From Brachionus manjavacas (lineage: Eukaryota > Rotifera > Eurotatoria > Ploima > Brachionidae): DNA of 64,000 bases. Under the pieces are notes generated by a model, which was not told the origin of the DNA, ran no database searches, and was given only the letters and a program-made list of their open reading frames with translations. Made by a program: the position numbers and the translations under genes. Below, piece after piece: positions 1 to 10,179 of the stretch. Each line of letters starts with the position of its first letter. The first letter of the stretch is position 1. The stretch lies in the NCBI GenBank assembly GCA_019054805.1, contig JAHQIY010000001.1:11298501-11362500 (forward strand). Reading direction: 5' to 3'.

Positions 1-257
1 TAAATTTTGACACACATAATTTATTCCAAATAAACTCTCAATTTAAATGATGTCAGATTTCAAAATGAACACAATCATCAAAAATCTTAGAATTAACCTT
101 ACTTTATTTTGCAATATTTAATCATTCTTTCGAAACAAAACCATATTAAAAACTCACGCATTTCTCAAGCCAATGCATTAAATATTTCAACATTGATCCA
201 ACCAGCCCTAAAAAACAACAAGATAAAATTTGCTTCTATTAACTATTTAGAAAAAGA
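1..257. other. AT-rich 5' flank of first gene
   Basis: No gene is visible here. This is the presumed promoter and 5' untranslated region of the TAZ/KIX gene. I see no clear TATA box or other recognisable control site. Confidence 0.4.
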
Positions 258-1214
258 ATGAGCGCGGAACCAGTGAACGGGGCAGTGGAGCCGATCAGAC
301 TAGAAGGTGCCACAGAAACCGCATCCAACAAATCAGACAATTCAGACAGCAAAGATCAAGGCCATGAGGCGGACAACTCGAAGCGAGTTGTGGACATCTA
401 TCTGGAAGCGCTGGTCCATTCGGTCACTTGTTCCGAGTCAAACTGTCGGGTTGAAAAGTGTCGACAGTTCAAAACAGTGGTAAGACACTTTAACTCATGC
501 GAAAAAGTGAACAGCCAGTGCGACTATTGTCGCCAACTGGTGGCCTTGTGTGTCATCCACGCCAAGACCTGTCGGGATGACGATTGCCGCATTCCCGACT
601 GCCATGTAATCAAAGTCAAATTGGCCTCGCTAGAGGAGCTAAAGGCCAAAACTCAGAGCATACTGGAGTACATTAGAATAAATGTGGCTGTGCTCGGCCA
701 CAAGTCAGTGTGCGAATGTCAAAGTCAGACTGACGAACACTCCAAATGGTTCAATGTAGTTGTGGATGATGAAAATGAGAGAAAAAGGAGTGTTTTGGAG
801 GAGAAAATCGAGCACATTAAGTCGGTGCCTACAGTAAAGCTTTCGTTAAAGGAAGAAAAGCTCTTTAAGTTTGAGCGCAAACTAAGAAATCAATTGATCA
901 AACAATTGATCGAGTCAATTGTAGATAGATTTTGTTTGAAGGAAAAAAATTTTTATAAAAATGTTTCTTATGCGTCACTAGTGGTGTATGTTATAAAAAC
1001 AGAGGCCAATTTGTACTCAAAAACAAACAATTCAGATGACTATCTTTGTTTGATGAGCGAGCTCGTGTTCGGCTTGGAGAAGCGGCTGAGGAGCAAGACA
1101 AGTGTGTGCGTTGACGCGGCTGCTCAAGTAGACTGTGGCAGAAGCAAGAATGCGTTGATGGAAGAGGACAGTGATCAGGTGCCGCCGTGCAAAAAACTCA
1201 AATTGGACAATTGA
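258..1214 (+). CDS. TAZ2-type zinc finger plus KIX-like domain protein (CBP/p300-related, no HAT)
   Basis: A 318-residue single-exon protein. Residues 54-115 carry the full TAZ ligand set in three HCCC sites: H54/C58/C63/C68, H77/C81/C88/C91 and H101/C105/C110/C115. The spacing and the LVALCVIHAKTC stretch resemble the TAZ2 domain of CBP/p300 more than TAZ1. Residues about 205-280 resemble a KIX domain: RNQLIKQLIESI, then YVIKTEANLYSKTNNSDDY, then a helix. The tail CKKLKLDN could be a nuclear signal. In CBP/p300 both domains bind activation domains, so a nuclear transcription-adaptor role is likely (inference). There is no bromodomain, acetyltransferase or ZZ domain, and TAZ2 precedes KIX, the reverse of the order in CBP. 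A poly(A) signal lies at 1425-1430. The TAZ call is strong and the KIX call moderate. Confidence 0.8.
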   Translation: MSAEPVNGAVEPIRLEGATETASNKSDNSDSKDQGHEADNSKRVVDIYLEALVHSVTCSESNCRVEKCRQFKTVVRHFNSCEKVNSQCDYCRQLVALCVIHAKTCRDDDCRIPDCHVIKVKLASLEELKAKTQSILEYIRINVAVLGHKSVCECQSQTDEHSKWFNVVVDDENERKRSVLEEKIEHIKSVPTVKLSLKEEKLFKFERKLRNQLIKQLIESIVDRFCLKEKNFYKNVSYASLVVYVIKTEANLYSKTNNSDDYLCLMSELVFGLEKRLRSKTSVCVDAAAQVDCGRSKNALMEEDSDQVPPCKKLKLDN

Positions 1215-1756
1215 AATTTAGAGCTGCTTTTGTTTTTGTTGTTGTTGTTGTTGTTCTCTGGCGTCGAGTTTTAAAATGAAGATTTTCGAATCAAAAGTCC
1301 GCCACAATCTTGCTTAATCAAATTTTAAAATTCGACTCTTTTCTTTTAATTAAATGCATTGTACTATTTTGAGTAATTGATTAAATCATTTGGTTTCACT
1401 GGCCTTGTACTTATATTGAAATTTAATAAAACTTAACTAAATTTATATTTTATGAACATTTATTTTAATGTGGATCTTTTTTTTTTTTCTTTTTTTTTTT
1501 GCTTTAATGTTTGAATGTTCAATGAGTGAGCATGTTGGTAGATTTAGATTTTTTCACAAAGTCTAGTTTCAATTGATTGATTTTAGTAATGTTTTTTACA
1601 TTCGAACAAATTTAGCACAATTGTCATCATTTTTTTTGCCAAAATTATATAAAACTTGATAAAATATTTTTTCTTTGATTTTCTAATAAACTATTAATCG
1701 ATTTTTAAATATTATTGTTATTTCCTAAAATTAAAGTCCAAAAAAGAAAACAAAAT
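1215..1756. other. Intergenic, with (TTG)n microsatellite and poly-T tract
   Basis: About six TTG/GTT units lie at 1236-1255 in the 3' untranslated region of the TAZ/KIX gene. A long T-rich tract follows at about 1478-1500. Nothing else is recognisable. Confidence 0.6.
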
Positions 1757-2099
1757 CGAATATTGTAGAATATGCAGCGATGTTACAGAAAGATCTGGAT
1801 GCAGTATGTCAATGGATAGAGGTTTGGCGTATGGAACTGTGTGCTGATAAATGTAAAGTAATGTATTTCCGCAGAGTAAATGCAAGGCATAAATATGAAC
1901 AAAAAAGCAACTTAAATGTTATACTAGCGACTACAGAGTGTGATAGGGACCGTGGAGTGATGGTCTCATCAGATTTAAAGTGGACACGCCAGGTGAAAAG
2001 TGCTTGTGCGAAAGCGAGTAGGGGACTTGGAAGGCTAAAGCGAACGATTACAAGTAGAGAGTAAAGGCTGTGGGTAAGATTGTATGTATCTGTTATCGT
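1757..2099 (+). pseudogene. LINE reverse-transcriptase fragment (CR1/jockey-like), copy A
   Basis: The translation matches the C-terminal half of the RT ORF seen on the minus strand at 38777-39619, for example LQKDLDAVCQWIEVWRM and VMVSSDLKWTRQVKS. The reading frame is broken by a TAA at 2062-2064, where the better copy has a Glu codon; homology resumes with RLWVRLYVSVI. Both ends are lost, so this is a dead, truncated insertion. The polymerase active-site portion is not included. Confidence 0.8.
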
Positions 2100-2149
2100 T
2101 TTTTTTGATAATGCGTAAATATCGATGATTGTGTTACAAGACGTAAATT

Positions 2150-3172
2150 TAGAAATAAATAAAAGGCTACAAATTATTTTCGTAGTAAAAATAATTAAAT
2201 TCGTAGCAAAAAAAATAAAAATAAAAGCAAAAATTCATTAGTAAAAGTAGCAAAATAAATTTATCAGTAGTAAAAAAATAAAAAAAATAGTTAATTATTA
2301 TATCAAATATTTATTAATAAAAAAATTCACACATTACTTAGAAATGTTGTTTAGTGTTATTTTATGGATTTTTTCTAGGACGGCCTCTTTTTCTAAATTT
2401 GAAGATGTTGTTGGTTGTAGAATAGTTTGAATGTCATTATTAATACTTTCGGCTTGATCTTGATCATTATCATTTTCATTTGAAAGCGGATCTTGGTTGA
2501 TTGATTGAGCCATTGAAATTGGAAATTCGTAGTTAAAACTTTGTAGAGCTGGATTAATTGGACCAGTCGAAATACGTTGTACCAAAGCAGGTGTAGCTTG
2601 TTTTCGTCTTCCCGTCCAACTTCCTTCATCTCCTGGCGACAGCATGTCAGTCCGTTTTAGGCCCATAGCATTTTCAGAGAAACCCCCTGGTAAGATAGAT
2701 GTGGACGCTTATTTCGCTCCACCCACTAGTATACAGCAGTTTAATGCTGAATTTCCTGTCCCAAAAGCCCTGTACTCTAAACTAAAACAGGGATTAAGAA
2801 TCTGGACAAAAGGGGGATGTGCTCGAACGAAGGGCGTTCAGCACAAGATAAAAGCCAAGGATTCTGACAGGGACCAAGTCATAGCTTCTCTTCTTGCGAT
2901 CGTTGTAGTGCCAAGGCGTAGGCTCCATTTATGGTGGTATCCATGTATGAGTAGTTATCAATCAAAAATTAAATTAATTTATATTTACTATTGAAAAAAT
3001 ACTTTTTCTACTAATTAATTTATTTTACTATTAACAACCTTTTTTTACTACTTTTTTATTTAATTTACTACGTGTAATATTTGCTACGATTTTTTATTAA
3101 ATTTGCTACTAGTTTAATTATTTTTGCTACTGGATTAAATAGTAGCCATAAATAAAATTATCAATTTTTCCT
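2150..3172. mobile_element. Putative DNA transposon with long, subrepeat-rich terminal inverted repeats
   Basis: The left flank (about 2150-2330) and the reverse complement of the right flank (about 2985-3172) are similar. Both are built of short units containing GTAGCAAA or GTAGTAAA separated by AT-rich spacers, and both share AGTAGCAAAAATAATTAAA-like text. Together they form imperfect inverted repeats about 180 bp long around a less AT-rich core. The core holds a 110-codon minus-strand ORF (2334-2666) and a broken coding-like stretch further upstream. A foldback-like or non-autonomous DNA transposon fits best. The superfamily is not identified. Confidence 0.5.
2334..2666 (-). CDS. Uncharacterised ORF in the core of the long-TIR element
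   Basis: This ORF has 110 codons and contains SPGDEGSWTGRRKQATPAL, followed by an Asn/Asp/Gln-rich tail. I do not recognise a domain. The region upstream on the same strand (2700-2950) also looks like former coding sequence, for example INGAYALALQRSQEEKL before a stop. The ORF may therefore be the 3' end of a decayed transposon gene. It lies exactly between the inverted repeats, which argues for transposon cargo over a host gene. A spurious ORF is also possible. Confidence 0.3.
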   Translation of the reverse strand: MGLKRTDMLSPGDEGSWTGRRKQATPALVQRISTGPINPALQSFNYEFPISMAQSINQDPLSNENDNDQDQAESINNDIQTILQPTTSSNLEKEAVLEKIHKITLNNISK

Positions 3173-3175
3173 GTT

Positions 3176-4329
3176 TTTTCTATTTTTTTCCTAATTAACT
3201 GAAATTTAAAAGACTATATAGTAATAATCTGAAATAAAGCGTAAATATTCATAAAAAGTTTATTAATTGGAGTAAATTGTATTTTATCCATGATACCTGG
3301 AATTACATAAGAGGTTCGATTTTCGAAAGCCGCATCGATTTGTAATACATTTAGATGTACAATTACATCTTATCATTCCTTGACCACCACCGGTTGACAT
3401 TTCATTGACATTTTTTTTGTCTAACGCTTTTGATCGGCTTGTCAGTTCTAATTTCTAGTTCAATATGACAATTTTGAACTAAATCAAAAGCGTTACGGGA
3501 AAATAAGTCCAAAAATACGCCAACTTGACATGCAAGTTCATAAAAAAATTTTTTTTTTTTGAAACTGGTCTCTTTTCGTCGTACAAATTCACAGCTCACC
3601 TAAGATATAGTCAGAGTTGCTTAAAAGTCCCAAATTAAAGTCCAAGTCCGGACTTTTAAATTTTTGGTTTTTGATTCCGACTTTTGAAAATAAAAAACTG
3701 TTCGGACTTGACTTGAAACTTGTGACTTAAAAAAATTCTGGATATAATGAATTGAGTGGTGAATTTTATTCTTGATCATTTTTTCAGTAATATAAAATCT
3801 TTAAAATTGAATGGAGTTTTTTGTTAAAATTCATATTATTTTTCTAAATAAATTTTAAAATATTAAAAAAATAAAAAAGGTTTCTTTAATGTTTTTTCTT
3901 TCCATTTTTATCCAAAAACATTAAAAATTAACGTTAATTTTGGTCAAAAAAACTAAATGGAATTTCACTTTTTTTTTTCTCTTAATAATTTTTTTTTAAT
4001 TTTTCCAAAAGCTGGGCTTTGTGAATTTCAAATACAAATTGAGCATAAATTCTAACCATTTGACAAATTAGCATTTAATTTAATAAAATATTTTATTTCT
4101 TTTTTTAAGTAAATCAAATAATCAACTTAAATCTTATTGATGTTTTATTTTTTTTGTTATTTAAACATTAGAAAAATTATTTTAGATTTACGGTTGCATC
4201 AGTAAATATCAAAACTTACTTAGTAAAATATGATAATAAAAGAAAAAATGAATACTTTTTCAAGTTTTACTAATGGATCAGTTTATTTTGATATTTACGT
4301 TTTATCAAAATTTACCATTACATATCCAT
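3176..4329. other. Intergenic, AT-rich, with GACTT-rich repeat and two small inverted repeats
   Basis: No gene is visible. A 12-bp perfect inverted repeat sits at 3423-3434 and 3483-3494 (AACGCTTTTGAT). A block rich in AAGTC/GACTT words lies at 3600-3735; similar blocks recur at about 6305-6400, 25195-25285 and 26770-26830. An imperfect inverted repeat spans 4199-4303, with GTAAATATCAAAA against TTTTGATATTTAC. Confidence 0.5.
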
Positions 4330-4893
4330 GATGAGACCCCATCAAGATTATGCAGTGTAGGTTTGGAATCCAAGTATGAAAAGGGATGTGAATGCGTTAG
4401 AAAAGGCGCAAGAGAGAGCAATTTGTCTCTGAGAAACAAGTTGTATGAAATGAGGTTGACGAAATTAGGACTGACAAAGCTGAATGAAAGAAGAGTGAGA
4501 GGGGACTTGGTTGAAGTGTACAAATTAGTGAATGGAATAAAAAAGGTAGGCCTGGTCAAGAATCTGGCAATAGATCAGAGAACAAAGGTCCTGCCGGGGC
4601 GCTAAGAGGAAATAATATCAGAGTCCAGAGAGAGAGTTTCCCAGCTCAAATTAGAAACGATATTGCAGCTGCAGTAAGCGCCAGACATTAATTTTTCTCA
4701 AATAGAGAAGTTCCGCATTGGAATAAGTTGCCAGACAATGTGGTGAAATCTAAGTCAACCGCTAATTTTAAAATTACTTTAGACAAGTTCAATGGAATTA
4801 GATGCTACAGCTCTACACGGCCAATCGGTGGTGATGGGTTCAGACACTCTACATGTTCTGTGTCGCAGCAAGAACTACTACTACTACTATATC
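4330..4893 (+). pseudogene. LINE 3' end, copy B, with (ACT)n tail
   Basis: This is a decayed 3' part of the same LINE family as copies A and C. Reading across several frames recovers MRPHQDYAV, a stop, VWNPSMK, then LTKLGLTKLNERRVRGDL and YKLVNGIKKV. At least one frameshift is present. The untranslated end, ending in GTGTCGCAGCAAGAACT, runs into a (ACT)n tail at 4873-4889. The same text and tail close copy C in reverse complement at 38649-38700. Confidence 0.85.
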
Positions 4894-4942
4894 TATTATT
4901 AAACCAGTGTGTTGTGAATTTCACTACAAAGTGAGCAAAAAT

Positions 4943-5716
4943 CATGAATTTTTTCTGATTTTTTTTAAAGGAGCATGTCCGATAAGAGTCCATTTTTCTC
5001 TCTAAGTTTTTCAAAGTTTTAGAAGACAGCTCATTTAGACAAAAATTAAAAAAATGCACAGCTATTTGATTTAAAAGAATAGAGGTATATAAAATATTTC
5101 TTAACAATAATTGGTCAATTATTCAGAAATTATTAATTTCCGCCTATCATTTTGTAAAGACTATTCCATTATTCGGATATTTAATTTTCTAGCTATTCTA
5201 AGGGATATATTATTCACGATGGTTTTTTGAAATTCAGTACAAAATGATAAAAAGAACAGAAAAAAGTGTAAAAATTAGATAACTTTTTTTCTAAAAGTTT
5301 AAAATGTGAATGTGAATGCAGCATGGTGTAACATTCAAAGTTGCATCAAATATTAAGGTCTGCTAAATTTGCAGAGTTAAGCAGAAATCAAATCTGAATC
5401 ATAATCGAGCGAAGTGTATTTTGCAGAGATTTTGCACATCATCAGCAAACATTTACAGTTGATGCAACTTTCATTAAACATTAGTACACCTAACAAATTA
5501 AATATCCGAAAAATGGAATAGTCTTTACAAAATGATAAGTGGAAATTAATAATATCTGAATAATTGACCAATACCTCTTTTCTTTTAAATCAAATAGCTG
5601 TGCATTTTTTTAATTTTTGAGCTGTCTTCTAAAACTATGAAAAACTTAGAGAAAAAATGGACTCTTATAAGACATGTACCTTTAAAATATCGAAAAATTC
5701 AAAAATAATCATGAAC
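4943..5716. repeat. Large inverted repeat (about 240-bp arms, about 300-bp spacer)
   Basis: The left arm (about 4943-5190) and right arm (about 5486-5716) are reverse complements with scattered mismatches and small indels. Landmarks include AAATGCACAGCTATTTGATT on the left and AATCAAATAGCTGTGCATTT on the right, and matching text around TCCGATAAGAGTCCA on the left. A diverged third copy of the left arm lies at about 22788-22940. The repetition elsewhere suggests a foldback or MITE-type element and not a one-off palindrome. No ORF in it looks genuine. Confidence 0.75.
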
Positions 5717-6540
5717 CAAAAAAACAAAATTTTTAATTTAAATTCGATTATTGACTTGATATAACGGGTGTACAATAAAGCTTGACCTAAATTTTAAATT
5801 AAAAAAATATTAAGGAATATTTGTTTCTGATGTAATTTTAAATAGATAAAGAATGACTACTAATATATATATTTATAACAACCAAAAACTTGTTGATCGC
5901 ACAATTATGTCACAAAGAACCCTTGGTCAACTTGAACCCAAGTCAATCTTAAAAATGTCCGCGAGGGCTTCATTTTTACCAATAAAGTTATATAAATCGT
6001 TGAAAAGAAGCTCTCTAATTCCACCTAGCTCTTATTTGTCCGATGCTCAGTCAAGATGTCATCAAATACATCCGAAAATCAATGAAATTTAAAAAATGAG
6101 GTTTTTGTAAATGTAATTGAAGAGAATAAGATTTTTTAACCAAATTTTGTCTGATCATAGTAAATACTCAATTCTAAACAAAAAGTGAAAAAAAATAAAT
6201 TCTTCTTGAAAATTTAAGACACTTTTTTACCATTTTATGACTGAAAAGTGTGTGCCTTTACAAATAAAAATTCCTGTTTTCTATTATCTATTTAAGCTAT
6301 TAAACTTAAAGTTATGACTTGGTCTTAAATTCAGAGTTAGTCAAAAATCAAAGTCATAAAATAAAATTTAAACAAGACTTTGACTTAACATATTTTTCTC
6401 TGTAATATAAAAAAACATGTTAAGTCGTTTCGTAGTTTTCTTCTTTAAATACAATCTTGTATCTATTTATTCGAAATTTTCTATATTTAAAATTGTAACA
6501 ATTTTTTCTTTAAATTATTTTCTATTTATCTTTTTCTTTA
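5717..6540. other. Intergenic with one unsupported short ORF
   Basis: A 79-codon ORF runs from 5853 to 6092 on the plus strand, with SQRTLGQLEPKSILKMS. It is slightly less AT-rich than its surroundings, but I recognise no family. It could be decayed transposon sequence. A GACTT-rich block is at about 6305-6400. Confidence 0.35.
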
Positions 6541-6586
6541 CCTGTAATGTTCTTTATAATCTTATATAATATCTGTAATGTCTCTA

Positions 6587-6713
6587 TAAATTCTTTTTTT
6601 TTAATCAATTGTACCTATATATGTAATTACTCATCTCTTATTAGTTTTTTATACCCTTGTACTATTATTTAATTTATTTTTTATTTTTTTCTAATTAATG
6701 ACAAATTTTTTGA
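6587..6713 (+). repeat. Dispersed repeat, probable LINE 3' untranslated region
   Basis: This stretch is closely similar to 37989-38118, sharing ACTCATCTCTTATTAGTTTT and TTAATGACAAATTTTTTGA. At the second site the repeat sits between an RT fragment and an (ATT)n-tailed 3' end. The copy here is therefore probably an orphan LINE 3' untranslated fragment. Confidence 0.65.
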
Positions 6714-6797
6714 GGGTCTATTGTACTTGGTGACCAATTGGTATCATATTTTTGGGGGGGTAATATGAAAATTTTTGTCCAATTTAAATAAAAAAGG

Positions 6798-7001
6798 TTA
6801 GTGTTTTCTTGTCATGTGTATTTTAAGCCCTCGGCGCTCAAAATAATTGTCACATTCAGGACACTTTACTGGGCTTCGTTTGTTACTCAACGTTTTTTTA
6901 ACCTCTTCAGTAGTCGATTTATAACATATTGGTTTCTCATTAGCCTCTTTTTCGTAGATTAAGCTTTTAAACTTGACACTGTTTAGCTTTACATTTGCCA
7001 T
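6798..7001 (-). CDS. Small single C2H2 zinc-finger ORF
   Basis: This ORF has 67 codons and ends with CPECDNYFERRGLKIHMTRKH: two Cys two residues apart, then two His four residues apart, which fits one C2H2 finger. The RGL-x-x-H form of the finger is common at the N terminus of R2-like LINE proteins as well as in host proteins. No flanking exon was identified. It could be a tiny host gene, the last exon of a larger one, or a retroelement fragment. I cannot decide among these. Confidence 0.4.
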   Translation of the reverse strand: MANVKLNSVKFKSLIYEKEANEKPICYKSTTEEVKKTLSNKRSPVKCPECDNYFERRGLKIHMTRKH

Positions 7002-8414
7002 TTCAACATTTATTTTATCAACTTTTTAATTTAGATTTTTATATTTTTTATTTCTTCAAAATCAAGTTTACTTTTATACAATCTCAAAATTTTATAGTAT
7101 AATTGTTGAAATTAATAAAATTGTAATTAAATAAACAAATAATTCAATTAGTCATTCATTTAAAGATTTGAAAAGTGCTTTAATAAATTTTTCAAAAATA
7201 ATTTAATATTTCACTAAAAAGTTCACCTGTAGTATCTTATTAGTTATAAACAAAAAAATGTATAGTATTTATGTTAAAATTCAGTTTTTCAAGATTTATT
7301 TTGTCTTATTTTGCTCTCTTGTGCTATTTTTCAAAAGATGCAATAATTAAACTTGTTAAAAATTATTATCTCTCAATTTTTTAATGATTTAAATTCAAAT
7401 TTGAAACTGATAACTTCAATGATATTTATAATTTTCTGGAAAATATGGCATATTTGCTTTTTAGCATAAAACTCTTAATAGAATGTTAACTTTTGTCTAC
7501 AAAACGCTATTTTCCCATAATTCGCCCGAAAATTTAAGAATAAAATTAAGGAAAAATTACTAAAGGAATTTAAAATACAACTTAAGGAATAGCGACAATT
7601 TGATTGAACTGATGTCATAAACGGCTGATGCTGAAAAAACCTTTGAATATTTTTAATAATATAAATATCCCAATGTTTTGCTTTTTTAAATAATTTTTTT
7701 TTCCTTTTTTTATTTATTTTTTACTTGTTTTTTAAAAATGACAAAAAATCATTTTATAAATAATATAAATCAAGTGTTAATCGGCCTTTCATGAAATGGC
7801 CACTTCCGGGTTGATTAACCTTGAAATAAAAAAAAATTGAACAAAATTTTCAGATTTTTTTTCTTACTTAGATTCATTTCTGTCAACAACATAGACTTAA
7901 TAGCTTATTTTTTTTTTAATTTTCAATTGGAGATTATTGTGCGAAGAGATTTTTTGTCATCAACATTTAGGTATTAGTACATCTCAAAGAAAATATTTTC
8001 ACTTTTTTTAATTTTAATTATCAGAGATGAGCTAGCTAGTTATTCAATATTTTTATTTTATTTTCCATCAAAATACTTAAAAAAAACAAAAAGTTGATGA
8101 ATAATCTAGTTAAAGAAATCTATTGAATTTTTAATTCGAAAAAATTAATTAATTCTGTTAAAATTCCAATTTATTTGAACTATTTAAAGATTTAAACAAA
8201 TTTTTATTTTTTTTCAAAATGGAAAATACTTTTAATGTGACCGAGTATCGATGCGAAATTTAAAAATTTTTTTGACCATCAAAAAGAATTTTCAAAAATT
8301 TAAAGTTAGGTCAAGTATTTTTTTGACATTTAATAGAAATTGTGGTAACATGGTTCAGAGTGACTTGCTTAATCTAGTATTAATATTCGACGAATTAATC
8401 AGTTTTTAATCAAA
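7002..8414. other. Intergenic, AT-rich, with a cruciform-like hairpin
   Basis: No gene is visible. A GC-richer stem-loop spans 7776-7819: outer stem GTTAATC/GATTAAC, inner stem GGCCTTTC/GAAATGGCC around AT with one bulge. The rest is AT-rich, including the promoter of the Tyr-rich gene at 8415. Confidence 0.45.
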
Positions 8415-8729
8415 ATGAATTTGGCTGCTAACTTGTTTTTAATTTTTATTTTTTCAATTATTTCCAAAGTTTTCGGTTCTGAAATGGACAGAAAATTCTT
8501 CAGAAATCAAATGCGTCCCAGTTCAAGGTCTGTATATGATGCCTACTATGATCCTTATTACGAATCGTACGAGTCTTATTATCCATATCAATCTTATGAG
8601 CGTTACTACAAACCATACAGATATTCTTATAATGGTAAAAGATATGGCTCTAGAACTTACGGATACGATTTCAAGCCGCGGGAATACAAATACAGAAAAT
8701 CAAAGTATGGCTATGAGCTTGTTGACTGA
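8415..8729 (+). CDS. Secreted tyrosine-rich protein
   Basis: A 104-residue protein. Residues 1-21 form a clear signal peptide (Met-Asn, then a hydrophobic run ending near KVFGS). The mature part has 22 tyrosines in about 64 residues, in short YxxYY/YESY/YPYQSY patterns, and it is rich in Arg, Lys and Ser with no cysteine. Tyr-rich secreted proteins are often structural, such as eggshell, cuticle, tube or adhesive proteins, sometimes hardened by tyrosine oxidation. A similar role here is inference. It is a single exon with a poly(A) signal at 8804-8809. The family is not identified by homology. Confidence 0.7.
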   Translation: MNLAANLFLIFIFSIISKVFGSEMDRKFFRNQMRPSSRSVYDAYYDPYYESYESYYPYQSYERYYKPYRYSYNGKRYGSRTYGYDFKPREYKYRKSKYGYELVD

Positions 8730-8864
8730 ACATGGCTGATAGTCAATTTTTAAAATATTTTTAACATTAAATCTTTATTCTAAAATTTTTCGATTAAATT
8801 TAAAATAAAAAAACGCGAAACATTAAATTTTTACAGAACCATTTTTGTGATTTTTATCTCTCAT

Positions 8865-10137
8865 TTATTTTGATATTGCGGAAATCATTTTGCTGTATAG
8901 AGCTTTTTCTTTTTCATGGGACTCTTTGACTTTTTGTTTACTCAAAGCGGCAAAGTGATTAGCTTCTTTGTTGTCCGGATTAATTTCCACAACTTTGCTA
9001 AAATATTTAATAGCTTCATCGAATTCTGATAAACCAAAATAAGCTTGGGCCATTCTAAACAAGCCTTTTTCACTATTGGCATCAAGTTCCAAAGATTTTT
9101 GACAGGCTTCAACAGCTTGACGATAATTTTTCAACTTCAAGTGACACGCAGCCACGTTCAAATTGGCAGCTAGTTGAAGCTTAGCAGAGCAAGATTTTTC
9201 CTCATCCAAATCATACACTTCATTTTGCAAAAATTCCACTATTTTATTATATTTTTTTAAAGCTGACTCATATTTTCCTAGCTAAAATTGAATTTAAACA
9301 AAAATTTAACTTTTAAATAAATTTTACTTTAAAAAATTCAGTTCCTTTATTTTTAAATAATTCAGATTGCTCGAGTTTTTCCTTTCCATTTAATTGCCAA
9401 GTTTCTTTTGCCTTTTCAAAGCTTTTCAATTCTACTTCGTATACAATGTCGCTATTTTCCGCAATTCCGAATTCCTTAAAGCCCTTGGGCCCCCAAGCCT
9501 GTTCGGATTTAAGGAATAGTCTTGAGTGCTCTTCACTTTTGAATTTAGTCAGAGCATGTTCTATTCCGGGAATGATATTCAGATTGGAACCTTCGCCGAT
9601 TTCGAATTCAAAATTTTCTCTTTGATCAAAAACTCGTCCAGTCGAGTCCATACCTTTCAAATTGACTACCACTCTTGCACCATCATTTGGAGAAGAGTAA
9701 CCAGTTCCGGATTTTATTTTTCTTCTTATTATTGATTTATCCTTGTTTTCGCTGAGATCTTCACCGTGAAAATCAAATAGCTCGATTTCAAAAACAAGAG
9801 TTGCGTCCGAAGGGATGACAGGAGGAGATCCGGGTTTTCCATAAGCGTATTCTGATCTAATGGTGAATTTTGCCAGTTCACCTTTTTTCATAGTCGGAAC
9901 ACCCATATCCCAGCCTTTGATGACACTTCCTCGACCGAGTTCGAAGCTGAATTGTTCACCTCTATCACGACTTGAGTCAAATTTAGTGCCGTCGAGAAGG
10001 GTACCGGTGTAGTGAACAAATACAGTATCGCCTATCATTGGCACTTCATCACCACAGCCTTCTTTTAGAACCTCTTTCAAGACACCACCATCCTGATTCG
10101 GAGTTATGTCAATAGTTTTAACTTCTTCAACAGTCAT
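8865..10137 (-). CDS. FKBP4: FKBP4/5-like immunophilin (two FKBP domains plus TPR)
   Basis: Exon 1 runs 10137-9328 and exon 2 runs 9281-8865, around a 46-bp GT-AG intron in phase 0, giving about 407 residues (human FKBP4 has 459). FK1 keeps the pocket residues of active peptidyl-prolyl isomerases: YTG, KFD, R, F, VIKGW, YAY, and I/F near the end. FK2 is more diverged. The second exon encodes TPR helices with LNVAACHLK and EKGLFR, which carry the Asn, Lys and Arg of the clamp that binds the MEEVD tail of Hsp90. I place the start at MTVEE (10137), matching the FKBP4 N terminus; an upstream in-frame ATG at 10179 is less likely. The role is expected to be a cytosolic Hsp90 co-chaperone. Confidence 0.93.
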
Positions 10138-10179
10138 TTTTCTGGATATTGTCAAAAGTTTTTTTTCAAATTTTTTCAA

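Noticed and set aside
4805-5107. 100-codon minus-strand ORF across a LINE end and the inverted repeat
   Set aside because: It spans two unrelated repeats and has no domain.
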